64,000 nucleotides of DNA from Conus ventricosus (GCA_018398815.1 CM031607.1:79488187-79552186), one strand, 5' to 3'; shown: positions 11,611 to 22,758, numbered from the stretch's first letter. Program-made: numbers and translations. The notes: generated by a model not told the origin, from the sequence alone.

Positions 11611-12990
11611 TGTCACGGACAAAAATGAAACAACCCAACTCGTGGAGTCGCCAGCCAATTTGTTCGGACATAAGCTTCAACTCAAACATTCTAGGCGCCA
11701 GATAGACGGGCCCATGGGTCGGGTCCGGCCAATTAAGCTTAGCGGAGAGGCTTCAGGAAGACGGCTCCATGCGTCTCTCTGGCCAATTTAAGCACAGCAA
11801 GGAGACAGCAGACAGTCTGAGTGGCTGGACCGACAGGTCTCGGTAGGTTTGGTCAGACGTCGTGGAGCCTACCAGACTCATCTAGCCAATTTAGAGTGAC
11901 CAGTGTCCACGACTTAAGCCACACGGCGCCAGTTAAGTAGGGAAGGGGGGAAGGTAGTGTGTGGTGGGGGTGAAATCTAGCTAATCAATTAAATGACCGA
12001 TTGACCACCACAGAGAGTAAGGTGTGTAGGCGTGACTGTCATGATTTGGAATATCCAATGGAATTAGAGGGAGATAACTTCGGGTTTGTCAGGGGTAAAA
12101 ATACTGACCAATGGTACTCGCCCTTTTTGGACAGATCGGAACGAATAAAAAGGATGTGAGAGTGAGAGAACGAAGGGAACGAGGGGGAGAACGAACAAAA
12201 GAGACAGGGAGAGAGAGGTCTGAGTGTAGTCTCTGCAGGAGAAAGGCAGAGAGATGAGAGGAGTGAAGTTTGGGCATTAGCACGAGATAGTCTGCAGAGG
12301 AAGGACTTAGGAGAGATGTGGAGAGAGTTGCTAACTAATGAAGAGGAAAAGAAAGAAGAAAAAAAGAAAAGAAAAGAAAAGCAACCATGTCCATTTGATA
12401 AGAGCAGACTAGAAGAGAGAGAGAGAGAGAGTGCAATGCGTTAATGCAGGAAGAAAGAAAGGAGAACAGATCGATGTTGATAGTCACTGTTCTATCTAAA
12501 CCGGGGGTTCGACCTCATACTTGGCCAGCGCCACTTTCATCGGCAGTCCAACCTGACCAACGCCAGCAGTCCAGCCCGACCGGTGCTAGCAGTCCAGCTT
12601 GACCGGTGCAAGCAGACCAACACCAGTGCCAGCAGTTGTGTCGTGTGGTGAAAGTGACAGTGAGGAAAAAAAAAGAAAAGAAAGAGACAGTGATTCGTGA
12701 ATAGTTAAGATCACCTGGCCAGGTAAAGTAGAAATCTATTTATACCCGGGTTAGTTAATGATGTTTTAGATAAATGATTTTGTGAAGTTCAGGAAAGAGA
12801 GAATGTTTTATTTCATTTGATTCCATATGCATTGATGTTTCGTTCTATGATCATGTGTAGTAAAGTTATAGACTTTACTAGTGGTTTGATGTGACGAATG
12901 CATGATATATGAATGAGATTGTAAGCAAGCTGTGAGTGTGTTTGGGCTGTGCGCTAGTCCTTCCTCCACTGACATCACCCGAGGTTGACA
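11611..12990 (+). repeat. 5' LTR
   Basis: Begins TGTCACGGAC and ends GAGGTTGACA. It differs from the 3' LTR by a few dozen scattered changes at most, mainly single-base indels and A/G-run differences (for example CTCTCTGGCC against CTCATCTGGCC, and GATTTGGAATATCC against GATTTGAATATCC). Contains a GA-rich section and, at about 12520-12645, a short 'CCAGC..CCAGTCCAGC' tandem repeat. Confidence 0.95.
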
Positions 12991-12997
12991 ATTTAAT

Positions 12998-13017
12998 TGG
13001 CGAGGCTTGCCAGGATA
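12998..13017 (+). promoter_or_regulatory. candidate primer-binding site
   Basis: About eight bases after the 5' LTR the sequence reads 'TTGGCGAGGCTTGCCAGGAT', starting with TGG as expected for pairing with a tRNA 3' CCA. The tRNA species was not identified. The word is self-complementary, which weakens the call. Confidence 0.4.
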
Positions 13018-13109
13018 TTCTGGCCCATTTATTATAATTGTTCAACTTCTCAGAGAGGAAGCTGGGTGGGATTCAAGTATTGTAATCCTAAGACAAGGGG
13101 TTGTCTTAC

Positions 13110-13195
13110 TGTATGTTCCCAAGATAGTTAAATACTAGGCTTGGCATTGCTTCCAAGATAGTTAATACTAGGCTTGGCATTTCAGCCCCAGAGTA
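13110..13195 (+). repeat. short tandem duplication in the LTR element leader
   Basis: 'CCAAGATAGTTAAATACTAG' followed by 'GCTTGGCATT' occurs twice in a row (about 13119 and 13152), period near 33 bp. Confidence 0.7.
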
Positions 13196-13397
13196 CTTAT
13201 TTCGCACAGATTGCCTATAATTCGCTCTCATAGTTGGGTCAGGCGCTGGGCGTCTCATAAAAACTAATTACGTTGTCCCAAGCTAATATTATCATTCATA
13301 GGATTGTGCTATTACGTCACTCGTGTCGGAAACCACCAGTTTGGCTGTCGTAGTAATAAAATCTTGTTCAAAAAAAAAAAAAAAAAAAGGAGATATA

Positions 13398-14727
13398 ATG
13401 GCGGAAGAAAAGAACACCCTATTGAACAACTTGTGAGCGTCGCTCGTGATTTAGGCTACTCTGGAGATGAGTTGCGTGCATTCGTGGAAAACCAACAAAA
13501 GATGGAAAGAGATGAACGCGCGGAAAGACGCCGTGTCGCATTGGAAATAGCAGAGCAGGAAAAGGCTAAAGAAGGCAGGAAATAGAAAAATTAAGGATTC
13601 AGGCTAATGATAATCAGGCTAGGGAAACGCAGGAAACAGAAAGAATGAGGGAAGCGCAGGAAACAGAAAGAATGAAGCAGGAAACAGAAAGATTAAAGGT
13701 TCAATTAGAGCTAGAGAAAGTGAGAATACAAAGGGAGACCACCGATGATGGTAGTTCACTTTCCAGTGACTCTGTGCGCAGCTATGCCCCCCGACCCAAG
13801 TTGCCAAATTCTCGGAAGGGACCGATTCGATTGATGCATACATCAGTCGTTTCGAAACGTTTGCAACCAGTCAGGGTTGGCCTCCAGAAGAGTGGGCAGT
13901 CATTTTGTCGGCGTTACTGACGGGTAAGGCATTGCAGATTTTCACTGCGTTACCAGCAGAACAACAGTCCGATTTTGGTGCTGTGAAGGAATCATTGATG
14001 AAGGGATTTGACCTCACAGAGGAAGGATTCAGAAAGAAATTTCGTTCAGCTAGATTGCAAGCAGGGGAAACGTACACTCAGTTTGGTGCACGTTTAGATC
14101 ACTATTTTGATAAATGGTTAGAGTTGAGCGGTACGAAGAAGGAGTTCGCTGAATTGAAAGAGCTAGTTATGAAGGAACAGATTTTGTCAGGTTGCGGCCC
14201 TGAGTTAACTATACATTTGAAAGAGAGACAGCCAGAGACAGCAGGGGAGTTGTTGAAGTTCGCAGAGGTGTATAGAGAGGCACGTTTGGGCACGAAGGTG
14301 CAGGAGAAACAGGTGCTAGGCACAGGTGAGAAGAGTGCAAGGAGACCAGGGGAGTTTTCTGCAAAGTCTGCAAACCCAGTGGTGGGGCAGAAGGAAGGGC
14401 AAAGGGACATTAGGTGTTTCATTTGTCACAAGAAGGGACATGTGGCGAGGGATTGTCGCATGAGGTTCCAGAAGGCAGCAGCCTTGCAAGAAGTGGATAA
14501 GGGTCGTCAAGGGAAACGACCTGCAGTGGAACCAAAAGGGGTTCAGTCTGAAGAGGGTGGAGTGCAGCCTATGGCTAGCACTGGACAGCAGTCAGTGTCA
14601 GGGATGGAGGGCACTAGGCTGAGTGGTTCGTTACCAGTGGAAGAAGGGTGGATTGGCCAGCAGAGGGTGAAAGTGTTACGAGACACTGGTTGTTCATGCG
14701 GTGGTAGTACGAACAACGCTGGTCGAT
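13398..14727 (+). pseudogene. gag-like ORF of the LTR element, frameshifted
   Basis: Starts near the ATG at 13398. Overlapping frames give an N-terminal region ('LGYSGDELRAFVENQQ'), a Glu/Lys/Arg-rich coiled-coil stretch (about 13500-13740), a capsid-like domain with 'FTALPAEQQSDFGAVKESLM' and 'FDKWLELSG' (13930-14120), and one CCHC zinc knuckle 'CFICHKKGHVARDC' at 14415-14456. At least two frame changes are needed: near 13400-13440 and near 13800. The long open section is 13905-14729. The knuckle would bind the element's RNA in the particle. Confidence 0.85.
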
Positions 14728-14930
14728 AAAGGGGATTTGACAGGGCAAATCCAGACCTGTACTCTAATCGATGGCACTGTGAGGGAGTTTCAGTTGCTAA
14801 GATAGAAGTACGTACCCCTTACTTCTCAGGCGAGTTGTCTGCGTTGGTGATGGAGAAACCCCTTCATGATTTGATCATTGGAAATATTCCAGGGGCAAGG
14901 GATCCAGGGGATCCTGAGTTGTTGACTGCT
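14640..14930 (+). pseudogene. retropepsin-like protease of the LTR element, frameshifted
   Basis: The catalytic 'RDTGCS' lies at about 14680-14697, followed in another frame by 'VVVRTTLVDKG' and, after a second jump near 14800, by 'EKPLHDLIIGNIPGA' (14850-14895), which corresponds to the 'LIIGN' end of retroviral-type proteases. The same protein then runs into a linker 'SPDEFRAAQEQDPSL' before integrase. Two one- or two-base breaks interrupt it. Confidence 0.8.
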
Positions 14931-15090
14931 ACAGGGGCAGCAGTTCAAACACGGAGCAAGAAGGAGGGAAAGGTTGATAAACCGTTAGTCGTTCCGGCAA
15001 GGAAGTCAGGCATAGATGTGTCGCCTGATGAGTTTAGGGCAGCGCAGGAACAAGACCCTTCGCTCGTGAAGTCTTGGGAGTTGGCAAGAG

Positions 15091-16167
15091 GTGGAGAGAG
15101 AACAGGAGGTTAGAGGAGGTGAGACAGAATTTCTTGTGAAAGGCGGGCTGTTGTACCGAGTGTTCACCAAGGGGAAGACAGGTAAGGTGACCACTCAGTT
15201 AGAGGTACCAGCAGGTTATCGTGACACTGTCATGTCAGTGGGTCACGAGTCGCTCATGGCGGGTCATCTCGGCACCAGCAAAACAGCTGACCGAATCTTT
15301 GATGACTTTCATTGGCCAGGAGCAATGGCAGACATCAAGCGGTTCTGCATGTCATGTGACGTGTGTCAAAGGTCAGCCACAAGAGGGGTGAAGAGGAAGG
15401 CGCCTCTTAAACATCCCCCTTTAATTGACACACCATTCAGGAGGGTGGCTGTTGATCTGATTGGCCCAATCGCGCCCTGTTCCAAAGGTGGGCACAGGTA
15501 TGTGTTGACGCTGGTGGACTACGCGACCAGATACCCAGAAGCGGTTGCATTGAAAGGCGTAGATACGCAACAGGTCGCTGAAGGGCTGGTAGACATCTTC
15601 TCTCGCGTGGGTGTGCCAGCACAAATTCTCAGTGACAGGGGGTCACAGTTCACCTCAGGCGTGATGAGGGAGGTCAACAGGCTGCTAGGGATCACACAGC
15701 TTCTCACTACCCCATACCACCCACAATGCAATGGCTTGGTGGAGAGATTCAATGGTGTGCTGAAGGGCATCTTAAAGAAGCTCTGTGAGGAAAGGCCAGC
15801 AGATTGGGACCGCTACATTCCAGCGGCACTGTTCGCCTACAGGGAAGCCCCTCAGGAAAGCACAGGCTTTTCGCCATTTGAGCTGCTGTATGGGCGGACA
15901 GTTCGGGGACCGGTGTGCATTCTCAAAGAGCTGTGGTCCGGAGAACAGGAGTCCGAAGAAGTCAAAACCACATATCAGTATGTGGTGGACTTACGCAATA
16001 GGCTCGAGGAGACATGTAAGGTCGCAAGGGAGAGTTTGCAGGAGGCGCGGTTGAAAAACAGCAGAGTTCTGCGTTGGGCAATGGCACTGCAGCCCTACAG
16101 GTATCGAGTGCAGTACATCCCAGGTCGACAGAATGTCGGAGCTGACTATTTAAGCCGTGTAGTCTAG
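15091..16167 (+). CDS. integrase fused to the last part of RNase H
   Basis: An open frame of 358 residues. The N-terminal zinc-binding domain has H52, H59, C89 and C92. The catalytic core has D122 ('AVDLIGP'), D182 ('LSDRGSQFT') and E218 ('PQCNGLVERFNG'), with exactly 35 residues between D182 and E218, as in the DD35E family. 'TGFSPFELLYGRTVRGP' follows. From about residue 325 the protein changes to 'VLRWAMALQPYRYRVQYIPG' and ends 'NVGADYLSRVV', the C-terminal end of gypsy RNase H. RT and most of RNase H are therefore deleted, with the frame kept. The initial ATG-like codon is only the frame boundary; the protein is normally part of a polyprotein. Confidence 0.93.
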   Translation: MEREQEVRGGETEFLVKGGLLYRVFTKGKTGKVTTQLEVPAGYRDTVMSVGHESLMAGHLGTSKTADRIFDDFHWPGAMADIKRFCMSCDVCQRSATRGVKRKAPLKHPPLIDTPFRRVAVDLIGPIAPCSKGGHRYVLTLVDYATRYPEAVALKGVDTQQVAEGLVDIFSRVGVPAQILSDRGSQFTSGVMREVNRLLGITQLLTTPYHPQCNGLVERFNGVLKGILKKLCEERPADWDRYIPAALFAYREAPQESTGFSPFELLYGRTVRGPVCILKELWSGEQESEEVKTTYQYVVDLRNRLEETCKVARESLQEARLKNSRVLRWAMALQPYRYRVQYIPGRQNVGADYLSRVV

Positions 16168-16737
16168 CAAGCTGCAACTCAGAGGAAGTCAGTCATATCC
16201 GGGGTGCTTTGTTGATAATATGTGTTGGTTACAGTTATGTTGATTGGATATGGGTTCATTCCCAGTTGGCTATGGTTCATATTTTTTGTGTGAGACTTGT
16301 TCATATTTTCTTTGTGAGACTTGTTCATGTGAATGTAGTTATGCTTGGAGCATACAGTCGCTTGTGTAGTAATGCATTATTTGCAATAAGTGAGGATGGA
16401 GATTCCGCAGTGAAGTGTCATGGATCGTGAGCATATTATATTGTGCTTTTCATAGAAATTGTGAAGAGAAGATGTGGCAAATCCGCAGGTAGGGGAATTG
16501 CATAAGTGCGCACAGAGGTCGTTATAAAATGAGTTGAAATAACGCAAGAGCGCACGTCAATGATAACTCATTGGAGTGGTATCCACTAATGATATATTTT
16601 ATAATTTATAAACCGTTGGTTGTAAAGTATTTTTCAAACTTTGCACGTGTAGCTGTGGTTCAGCAAATTCGGTTGTTTTTTTTTTTGTACCGTTGTTTTG
16701 AGACAATGCGGAGCATGGTCTTTTGCAAGGGGGAAAT
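16168..16737 (+). other. 3' untranslated part of the LTR element
   Basis: No coding potential. Contains a duplicated 'GTGAGACTTGTTCAT' word (16290-16330). The last bases before the 3' LTR, 'GCAAGGGGGAAAT' (16725-16737), form the candidate polypurine tract. Confidence 0.75.
16725..16737 (+). promoter_or_regulatory. candidate polypurine tract
   Basis: Purine-rich 'AAGGGGGAAA' ends one or two bases before the TGTCACGG start of the 3' LTR, the expected position for plus-strand priming. Confidence 0.65.
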
Positions 16738-18112
16738 TGTCACGGACAAAAATGAAACAACCCAACTCGTGGAGTCGCCAGCCAATTTGTTCGGACATAA
16801 GCTTCAACTCAAACATTCTAGGCGCCAGATAGACGGGCCCATGGGTCGGGTCCGGCCAATTAAGCTTAGCGGAGAGGCTTCAGGAAGACGGCTCCATGCG
16901 TCTCATCTGGCCAATTTAAGCACAGCAAGGAGACAGCAGACAGTCTGAGTGGCTGGACCGACAGGTCTCGGTAGGTTTGGTCAGACGTCGTGGAGCCTAC
17001 CCAGACTCATCTAGCCAATTTAGAGTGACCAGTGTCCACGACTTAAGCCACACGGCGCCAGTTAAGTAGGGAAGGGGGGAAGGTAGTGTGTGGTGGGGGT
17101 GAAATCTAGCTAATCAATTAAATGACCGATTGACCACCACAGAGAGTAAGGTGTGTAGGCGTGACTGTCATGATTTGAATATCCAATGGAATTAGAGGGA
17201 GATAACTTCGGGTGTCAGGGGTAAAAATACTGACCAATGGTACTCGCCCTTTTTGGACAGATCGGAACGAATAAGAAGGATGTGAGAGTGAGAGAACGAG
17301 GGAACGAGGGGGAGAACGAACAGAGAGACAGGGAGAGAGAGGTCTGAGTGTAGTCTCTGCAGGAGAAAGGCAGAGAGATGAGAGGAGTGAAGTTTGGGCA
17401 TTAGCACGAGATAGTCTGCAGAGGAAGGACTTAGGAGAGATTGGAGAGAGTTGCTAACTAATGAAGAGGAAAAGAAAGAAGAAAAAAAGAAGAGAAAAGA
17501 AAAGCAACCATGTCCATTTGATAAGAGCAGACTAGAAGAGAGAGAGAGAGAGAGTGCAATGCGTTAATGCAGGAAGAAAGAAAGGAGAACAGATCGATGT
17601 TGATAGTCACTGTTCTATCTAAACCGGGGGTTCGACCTCATACTTGGCCAGCGCCACTTTCATCGGCAGTCCAACCTGACCAACGCCAGCAGTCCAGCCC
17701 GACCGGTGCTAGCAGTCCAGCTTGACCGGTGCAAGCAGACCAACACCAGTGCCAGCAGTTGTGTCGTGTGGTGAAAGTGACAGTGAGAAAAAAAAAGAAA
17801 AGAAAGAGACAGTGATTCGTGAATAGTTAAGATCACCTGGCCAGGTAAAGTAGAAATCTATTTATACCCGGGTTAGTTAATGATGTTTTAGATAAATGAT
17901 TTTGTGAAGTTCAGGAAAGAGAGAATGTTTTATTTCATTTGATTCCATATGCATTGATGTTTCGTTCTATGATCATGTGTAGTAAAGTTATAGACTTTAC
18001 TAGTGGTTTGATGTGACGAATGCATGATATATGAATGAGATTGTAAGCAAGCTGTGAGTGTGTTTGGGCTGTGCGCTAGTCCTTCCTCCACTGACATCAC
18101 CCGAGGTTGACA
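16738..18112 (+). repeat. 3' LTR
   Basis: Second copy of the terminal repeat, starting TGTCACGGAC and ending GAGGTTGACA. Followed by 'ttacccatg'. Confidence 0.95.
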
Positions 18113-18267
18113 TTACCCATGATACATCAAAGTAAATCTGGAGTTCTTGGGATTGGAGGATGAAGGGGGTGAGGTGGGGGTGGGGTGTTAGAGTATTAAA
18201 ATCAGCTATGAATTTAGTTTATGATGCAACATTGAGAAGAAGGGATGAAGGGGAGGAGGGGGAGGAA

Positions 18268-18294
18268 GGAGACAGAGAGAGAGAGGGAGAGAGA

Positions 18295-18335
<41 letters not shown>

Positions 18336-18353
18336 TCAGTATTTTTGGATCCA

Positions 18354-18425
<72 letters not shown>
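18268..18425. repeat. (GA)n microsatellite in two blocks
   Basis: GA runs at 18268-18331 and 18357-18424 are separated by a 25-bp unique spacer. Confidence 0.9.
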
Positions 18426-18428
<3 letters not shown>

Positions 18429-18529
18429 AATTGGCTGTGAATTCATTTCATTCACACTTTAATCATGTCAAAAAACCACACGTGATGAACTGCCTGTATG
18501 CTAGACATCTATATTCATTTATGTAAAAG

Positions 18530-18530
<1 letters not shown>

Positions 18531-18596
<66 letters not shown>
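18531..18596. repeat. (TG)n followed by (GA)n
   Basis: About 24 TG units passing directly into nine GA units. Confidence 0.9.
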
Positions 18597-19719
18597 TTTT
18601 ATATGTATACATATGTATATATATATGTGAATTACTATCATTGTATGTTTTTCTATGTGTACATGTATGTGCATCTCACCAGGTTTCTCTTGGTATTTTA
18701 GAGAGTTTTATGTTTTTATTCGTAAGATCATTCCAGATGATCACAAAAGATGGAGAGAAACCTGACGTGATAAAGTACTCCCCTCTTTTAGGGTCACAGC
18801 TGTATTTCCTTGTCTTAATTGCTGCATTCATCATGTGATCAGAACAGTTTTGTTACAGATGATCACAGATTCTGTAGGCTGTTACGAAGGACCTAAATGG
18901 AAAGACAATGAAGTGAAATACTTCAATTAGCCCACCCCCACCCCCACCTTCAATTCCTCACCCTCTGGAGGAAAGACACCATTCCTTTACAGACTAGGCA
19001 GGGTAGCACCTTTTCTTTCTGACCTACCCGGGGTGGGGGGCAGACAGATGACGTTTTTTGCCTCCCCCCTTGGGTAGAACCGCCTGCCCATCAGTCAGCA
19101 GTGATCTTAAATTCAATTCTATTCTATGATCTAAATGACGAAGATTGGAAAACGTAGTTTCTCGTCGTATACCTGTCACCAAGAGACCAATACAAGACAA
19201 TCTGTGTGCTCCATTCTGATTGGCCAGTGCCTTCCGACTTGGCCAGTCACTTGGCGTGATATCTAATGATATATCCATGTCATGAATAGTTACTTGAGAT
19301 GGTCGTTTTATATAGTGAGATTTTTGGTTGCGCGATGATTATCCAGTAGCGCTGAACTTTCATTTCCCCACTGCGGATGTGTGGAAATACTGCTGTTGCA
19401 GCATTCACCTCTTGTCAAACACGATAGAACACCTGCCCTGGGAAGTCGGGCAGCTGCTACTGTCCTCCATGCCTCCACCCCACCCCCGTCCCTTTGAACA
19501 TTTCTTTCTTTGTTTGATACTAGATTTACCTCCCAACAAATGCCCCACCCACCCCGCCCCCTCCCCTCCTTCCTCTTCTTTAAAGACCCAGATTCTAAGG
19601 ACCTTGATGGGTCATTATTGAGAGGTGCCACTGTAGCAACAGGCTCAGTGGAAAGGTGTTCAGTGGCATCATCAGACTTAAGCACCCATGTGCTTTTAAT
19701 GGGTACATCCTGATACAGT

Positions 19720-19975
19720 GATAGGTCCTAGGTTCGATACGTCCCAGGTCAGAATCGCCCTGGGTTCAATATGTTCCAGGCCTGGATTGCCCCAAGTTGA
19801 GTGTGTCCCAGGTCAGAATTGCCCAGTGTTTAATACATCCCACATGTATGATATGATTTAAGCTTGAATTGCCCCAAGTTCAGTATATCCCAGGTCTGAT
19901 ATGTCCCTGGTCCAAATCGCCCAGTTTCTATACATCCCGATTCGTCCCAGGTCCAAATTGCCCTGCTTAATACAA
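19720..19975 (+). repeat. degenerate minisatellite, half-unit about 21 bp
   Basis: Alternating words 'GTCCCAGGTCAGAATCGCCC' and 'GGGTTCAATATGT' recur with substitutions six or more times (for example at about 19740, 19800, 19887 and 19945). Confidence 0.75.
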
Positions 19976-20644
19976 AGAATGAACACTTAGGCAACTACAT
20001 CATTTTTCGGAACATTTGCAGTTTTCTGTATAACCTTTTTACCTCCCCAAACGTCAAGTGTGCAGAAGTGATCCACAGATTGCCTGTTGCAAAAATAAGA
20101 GATAAAGATTATTTTGGTAACACATCATATTTGTGGTACTCCATCATAAAATGATATACATCATCAATGATGTTTTAAACTGTTTACATGGCAAGCTGTT
20201 CATGTCTCTGAGTACTATGTCTTTTACGTGTAGCAATAGGGAGTTTGTGATTACATCTTCTAAATTTCTTAAGTGTAACAATATATACATCATGAAGAGT
20301 ATTTATGTAATTTTCTGTTTAAAATGAATTAAATGATAATGCTTACTACTATTTTGAACAGCTTCTCACCATAATCGTTGCTAATTATCTTGCAATGATT
20401 CTTGGGTATTCCTGCAAAGTAGTTCCCTATGGATAAAAGTCTGTTGTGTCCAAATGCAGTCGTACCCACTTCCGCTAAGTATAAATCATTCCAAGGGGAA
20501 TGCCAGATGCCGGTGACATGTACATTATACATGACACTACATGAGAGCACAGCATTTATCTTAAGATGTTGGTTGTACAGTTTTAGACTCCAAACAAATT
20601 ACTGCATTTAATCAGAACAGAGGTGAGATGAAAAGCTACACACA

Positions 20645-21020
20645 CCAGCCGCCGTGGCGAAGTGGTTAGCGTCGCGGACTCCCGGCTGGGAGGTCGTGGG
20701 TTCGAATCCCATCAGAGTCATGTGGGTTTTTCTGCCCCGACCGGCTCCTACCCAGAGTTGAGTTTGCTGCGGACTCAGTTGGGAAGACTGGGACCACACA
20801 GTCGAGTTTCATCCACTTAATGGATGCGTTTCTGAGAGTGTTGCTCAAATTTCCTGACCAACACTGCAGGTGCCTGTATCTCTCGGGCCTGGTTGACGCC
20901 AGGATATATTATGAAAGGAAGCGTAGAGTACAGCCCTGTCATGTAGTCTCAGACCGAAATGGAAATCCGTAGCATCATCTTAATCATCCTCATTCCCATT
21001 GATCAGCATTAAAAAAAAAA
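20645..21020 (+). mobile_element. tRNA-derived SINE (type 1)
   Basis: The tRNA-like head has A-box-like 'TGGCGAAGTGGTTAGCG' (20654-20670) and a canonical B box 'GGTTCGAATCC' (20699-20709). The body includes 'GAGTTTCATCCACTTAATGG' and 'TCTCGGGCCTGGTTGACGCC', and the element ends in an ATCATC section and a poly-A run (21010-21019). This is the best-preserved of three copies in the window; the tRNA head looks Leu/Ser-like in its long D arm, but isotype is not certain. Confidence 0.88.
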
Positions 21021-21024
21021 GTCT

Positions 21025-21672
21025 CAAATTCTGTGGCCCTTCGTGCCCTGTTCTCATGGTGACCTCAGTTTCGATGTCCTCTCCGCGTCTGTGGTCTTGG
21101 TTTGGTTCCGTCGGGGTCACCGGTATCGGCGAGTCCATGGGGGCTGTCGTTGGACGGACGTGGTGGCGCCCTCCGGAGGGAGAGCTCACTCACGCCGCTC
21201 CGCGACTAAGCAATTATTGTCGTCAGTAGGGGCTTAGTAGGTGGTGTCCTGCGTATGTTAGATCAGAACAGGCGACACTGAACACCACCGAAGTGACTCG
21301 GCAGCAGTGCAGTGTCTCCTCCGGTGGGTTGCCTCATGACTTGACATTGACTGCTCCCTGTGGATTGCTGGTGCCGGGGCTGCGGTGGGGCCAGCCGGGC
21401 TATGGCTGTGGACGGGGTGTCGGAATGAGCGGCGTGGGTGCACTGCCTCTGAGTAGCGCAGAGGTTGGGACAGAAAAAAGAAAAAAAAAAAAAAAGCCAC
21501 ACATAGACAAGACCCCCTCCCCCTCCTCACAACACACACACACACACACACACGTGACCAAGATGGCGACGAGCTATAAACTCTTTTGCAGTGGCAGAGA
21601 ATAAAATGACGAAAGCGACATCAAGGATGAAAAAGAAGACAAGAAAGGATCAGAGCAGGCACGAAAGCAATC
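21025..21672 (+). other. GC-rich segment upstream of the ORF1-like gene, possible LINE 5' region
   Basis: GC-rich with no recognisable ORF, ending with an A run, a short CA microsatellite (21533-21553) and the ORF start. It may be the promoter-bearing 5' region of the element encoding the following ORF. Confidence 0.4.
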
Positions 21673-22186
21673 ATGTGGACAACGGAGTGGGAATGGAGTG
21701 ATGTGGCCTTGCAAGAAAACGAAAATCAGGAAGACTTGGCTCAGGCGATCAACGGCCGTTTGAGCGAAAAGGAAGAAAAGGACTCTAGACTGGAGCACAG
21801 GTTGGCCGAAGATGTTGAGGTAGATGGTGGTGGAAAGGGGTTGAAGAAAGTAATAATGGAGTTATGCGCGCGAGTTTCTAGACTGGAGAAATTGATCGAA
21901 GAGCAAACGAAAACAATTGCTTCTTTCAAAGAGGATGCGGACGGAAAACCAAAAGGCCATGGGACCCAAACACGGGAGAACCCGCATAGTCCAACCTCCA
22001 CGAACCCGGTCCTACGCAGAGGCTGCTGGCTCCTCATCCTCGCCTTTACCTGCACCCTTTCATCGAAGCCCACCAGCCTCCCCATCCAAAAGCGAGTCGA
22101 GGTCAGTAAAAGGATGTCAAGAAGTGTCCAGAGAACCTGTTCCAAAGACCTGTGCAGAAAATGACGTCACTTCAAAGACGTCATAG
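21673..22186 (+). pseudogene. N-terminal coiled-coil part of a LINE ORF1-like protein
   Basis: From 21673 the frame gives a charged, helical region with 'LAQAINGRLSEKEEK' and 'LCARVSRLEKLIEEQTKTIA', a probable coiled coil (21735-21930), then a Pro/Ser-rich linker that continues in a neighbouring frame ('RSYAEAAGSS', about 22005) before a stop. A further frame change leads to the SGNH domain at 22204. Coiled coil plus linker plus enzyme-like domain is a known arrangement for ORF1 proteins of some CR1-group LINEs. Confidence 0.6.
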
Positions 22187-22203
22187 TCCCTGAAGGAAAG
22201 AAA

Positions 22204-22758
22204 ATGCGCAAGAACCACTACACACCATCAGATTCGCCCCGTGTACTGATACTGCATGACTCGACGATGAAGAAAATAGATGCAGCCAGACTCGGCAACG
22301 CATACGGTCTACAAGTGGCCTTCCGCAATGCCTTCACTGTAGAAAAAATAGAGGATGTGGCGAAGTCTGCCAGTCAGGAACTTGAGCCTGCACCTGACTG
22401 TGTGGTGCTCCACACAGGCATCAACGATCTGAAAGCGAAGGATGCAACAGAATGTGGTTCTAAAATGGCTTCAGCAATAAAAGGAATGAAGGCGGTATTT
22501 CCAAAAGCCCACGTTGTAGTAAGCCGAGCTTTACCAGCTAAATCAAACGTGCTGGAGGCAAAAAGAAACCGTCTACAACGCCCATACCTACTCGAGATCC
22601 TCAAGCGAGGTATGAAGAACGTGACCTACGTAGGCTACGATGCCATGCACAGGGGCCTCCACTTCCAGGACTACATCCACCCAAACGCTGAAGGTGCGAG
22701 GTACATGGCAGGGAACCTTGGCCGCCACCTGCATCGCCTCTTCTGGGAGCGACCTTGA
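22204..22758 (+). CDS. SGNH/GDSL-hydrolase-like protein, probably LINE ORF1
   Basis: Open frame of 184 residues. SGNH blocks are visible: Ser20 in 'VLILHDST' (block I, with His in place of the usual Gly before Asp-Ser), Asn74 in 'HTGINDLK' (block III, GxND), and Asp156/His159 in 'DYIHPNAEGA' (block V, DxxH). Esterase-like domains of this family occur in ORF1 of CR1-group retrotransposons, where their role is unclear. The frame likely continues from the coiled-coil ORF upstream, which ends about 18 bases before this ATG. It precedes an AT-rich endonuclease-RT ORF on the same strand, but base composition changes sharply at about 23.0 kb, so the two may not belong to one element. A domesticated gene is possible but has no support. 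Confidence 0.72.
   Translation: MRKNHYTPSDSPRVLILHDSTMKKIDAARLGNAYGLQVAFRNAFTVEKIEDVAKSASQELEPAPDCVVLHTGINDLKAKDATECGSKMASAIKGMKAVFPKAHVVVSRALPAKSNVLEAKRNRLQRPYLLEILKRGMKNVTYVGYDAMHRGLHFQDYIHPNAEGARYMAGNLGRHLHRLFWERP

Larger units (their letters stand above)
11611..18112 (+). mobile_element. Ty3/gypsy LTR retrotransposon, Gmr1-like order, lacking RT
   Basis: Two direct repeats of about 1.38 kb (11611-12990 and 16738-18112), each beginning TGTCACGG and ending GTTGACA (TG...CA ends), bound a 3.75 kb interior. The interior encodes gag with a zinc knuckle, an aspartic protease motif, an intact integrase and only the C-terminal tail of RNase H. Integrase lies directly after protease and before the polymerase remnant, the order known for Gmr1-type Ty3/gypsy elements of fish and invertebrates rather than the usual gypsy order. 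The flanks are 'ttccc' (left) and 'ttacc' (right), an imperfect candidate 5-bp target-site duplication. Without RT it must be non-autonomous. LTR similarity suggests recent insertion. Confidence 0.93.

Noticed and set aside
13618..13740. Short direct repeats 'CAGGAAACAGAAAGAATGA' as a CRISPR-like array
   Set aside because: They have no regular spacers and encode a coiled-coil part of the gag-like protein in a eukaryotic genome.
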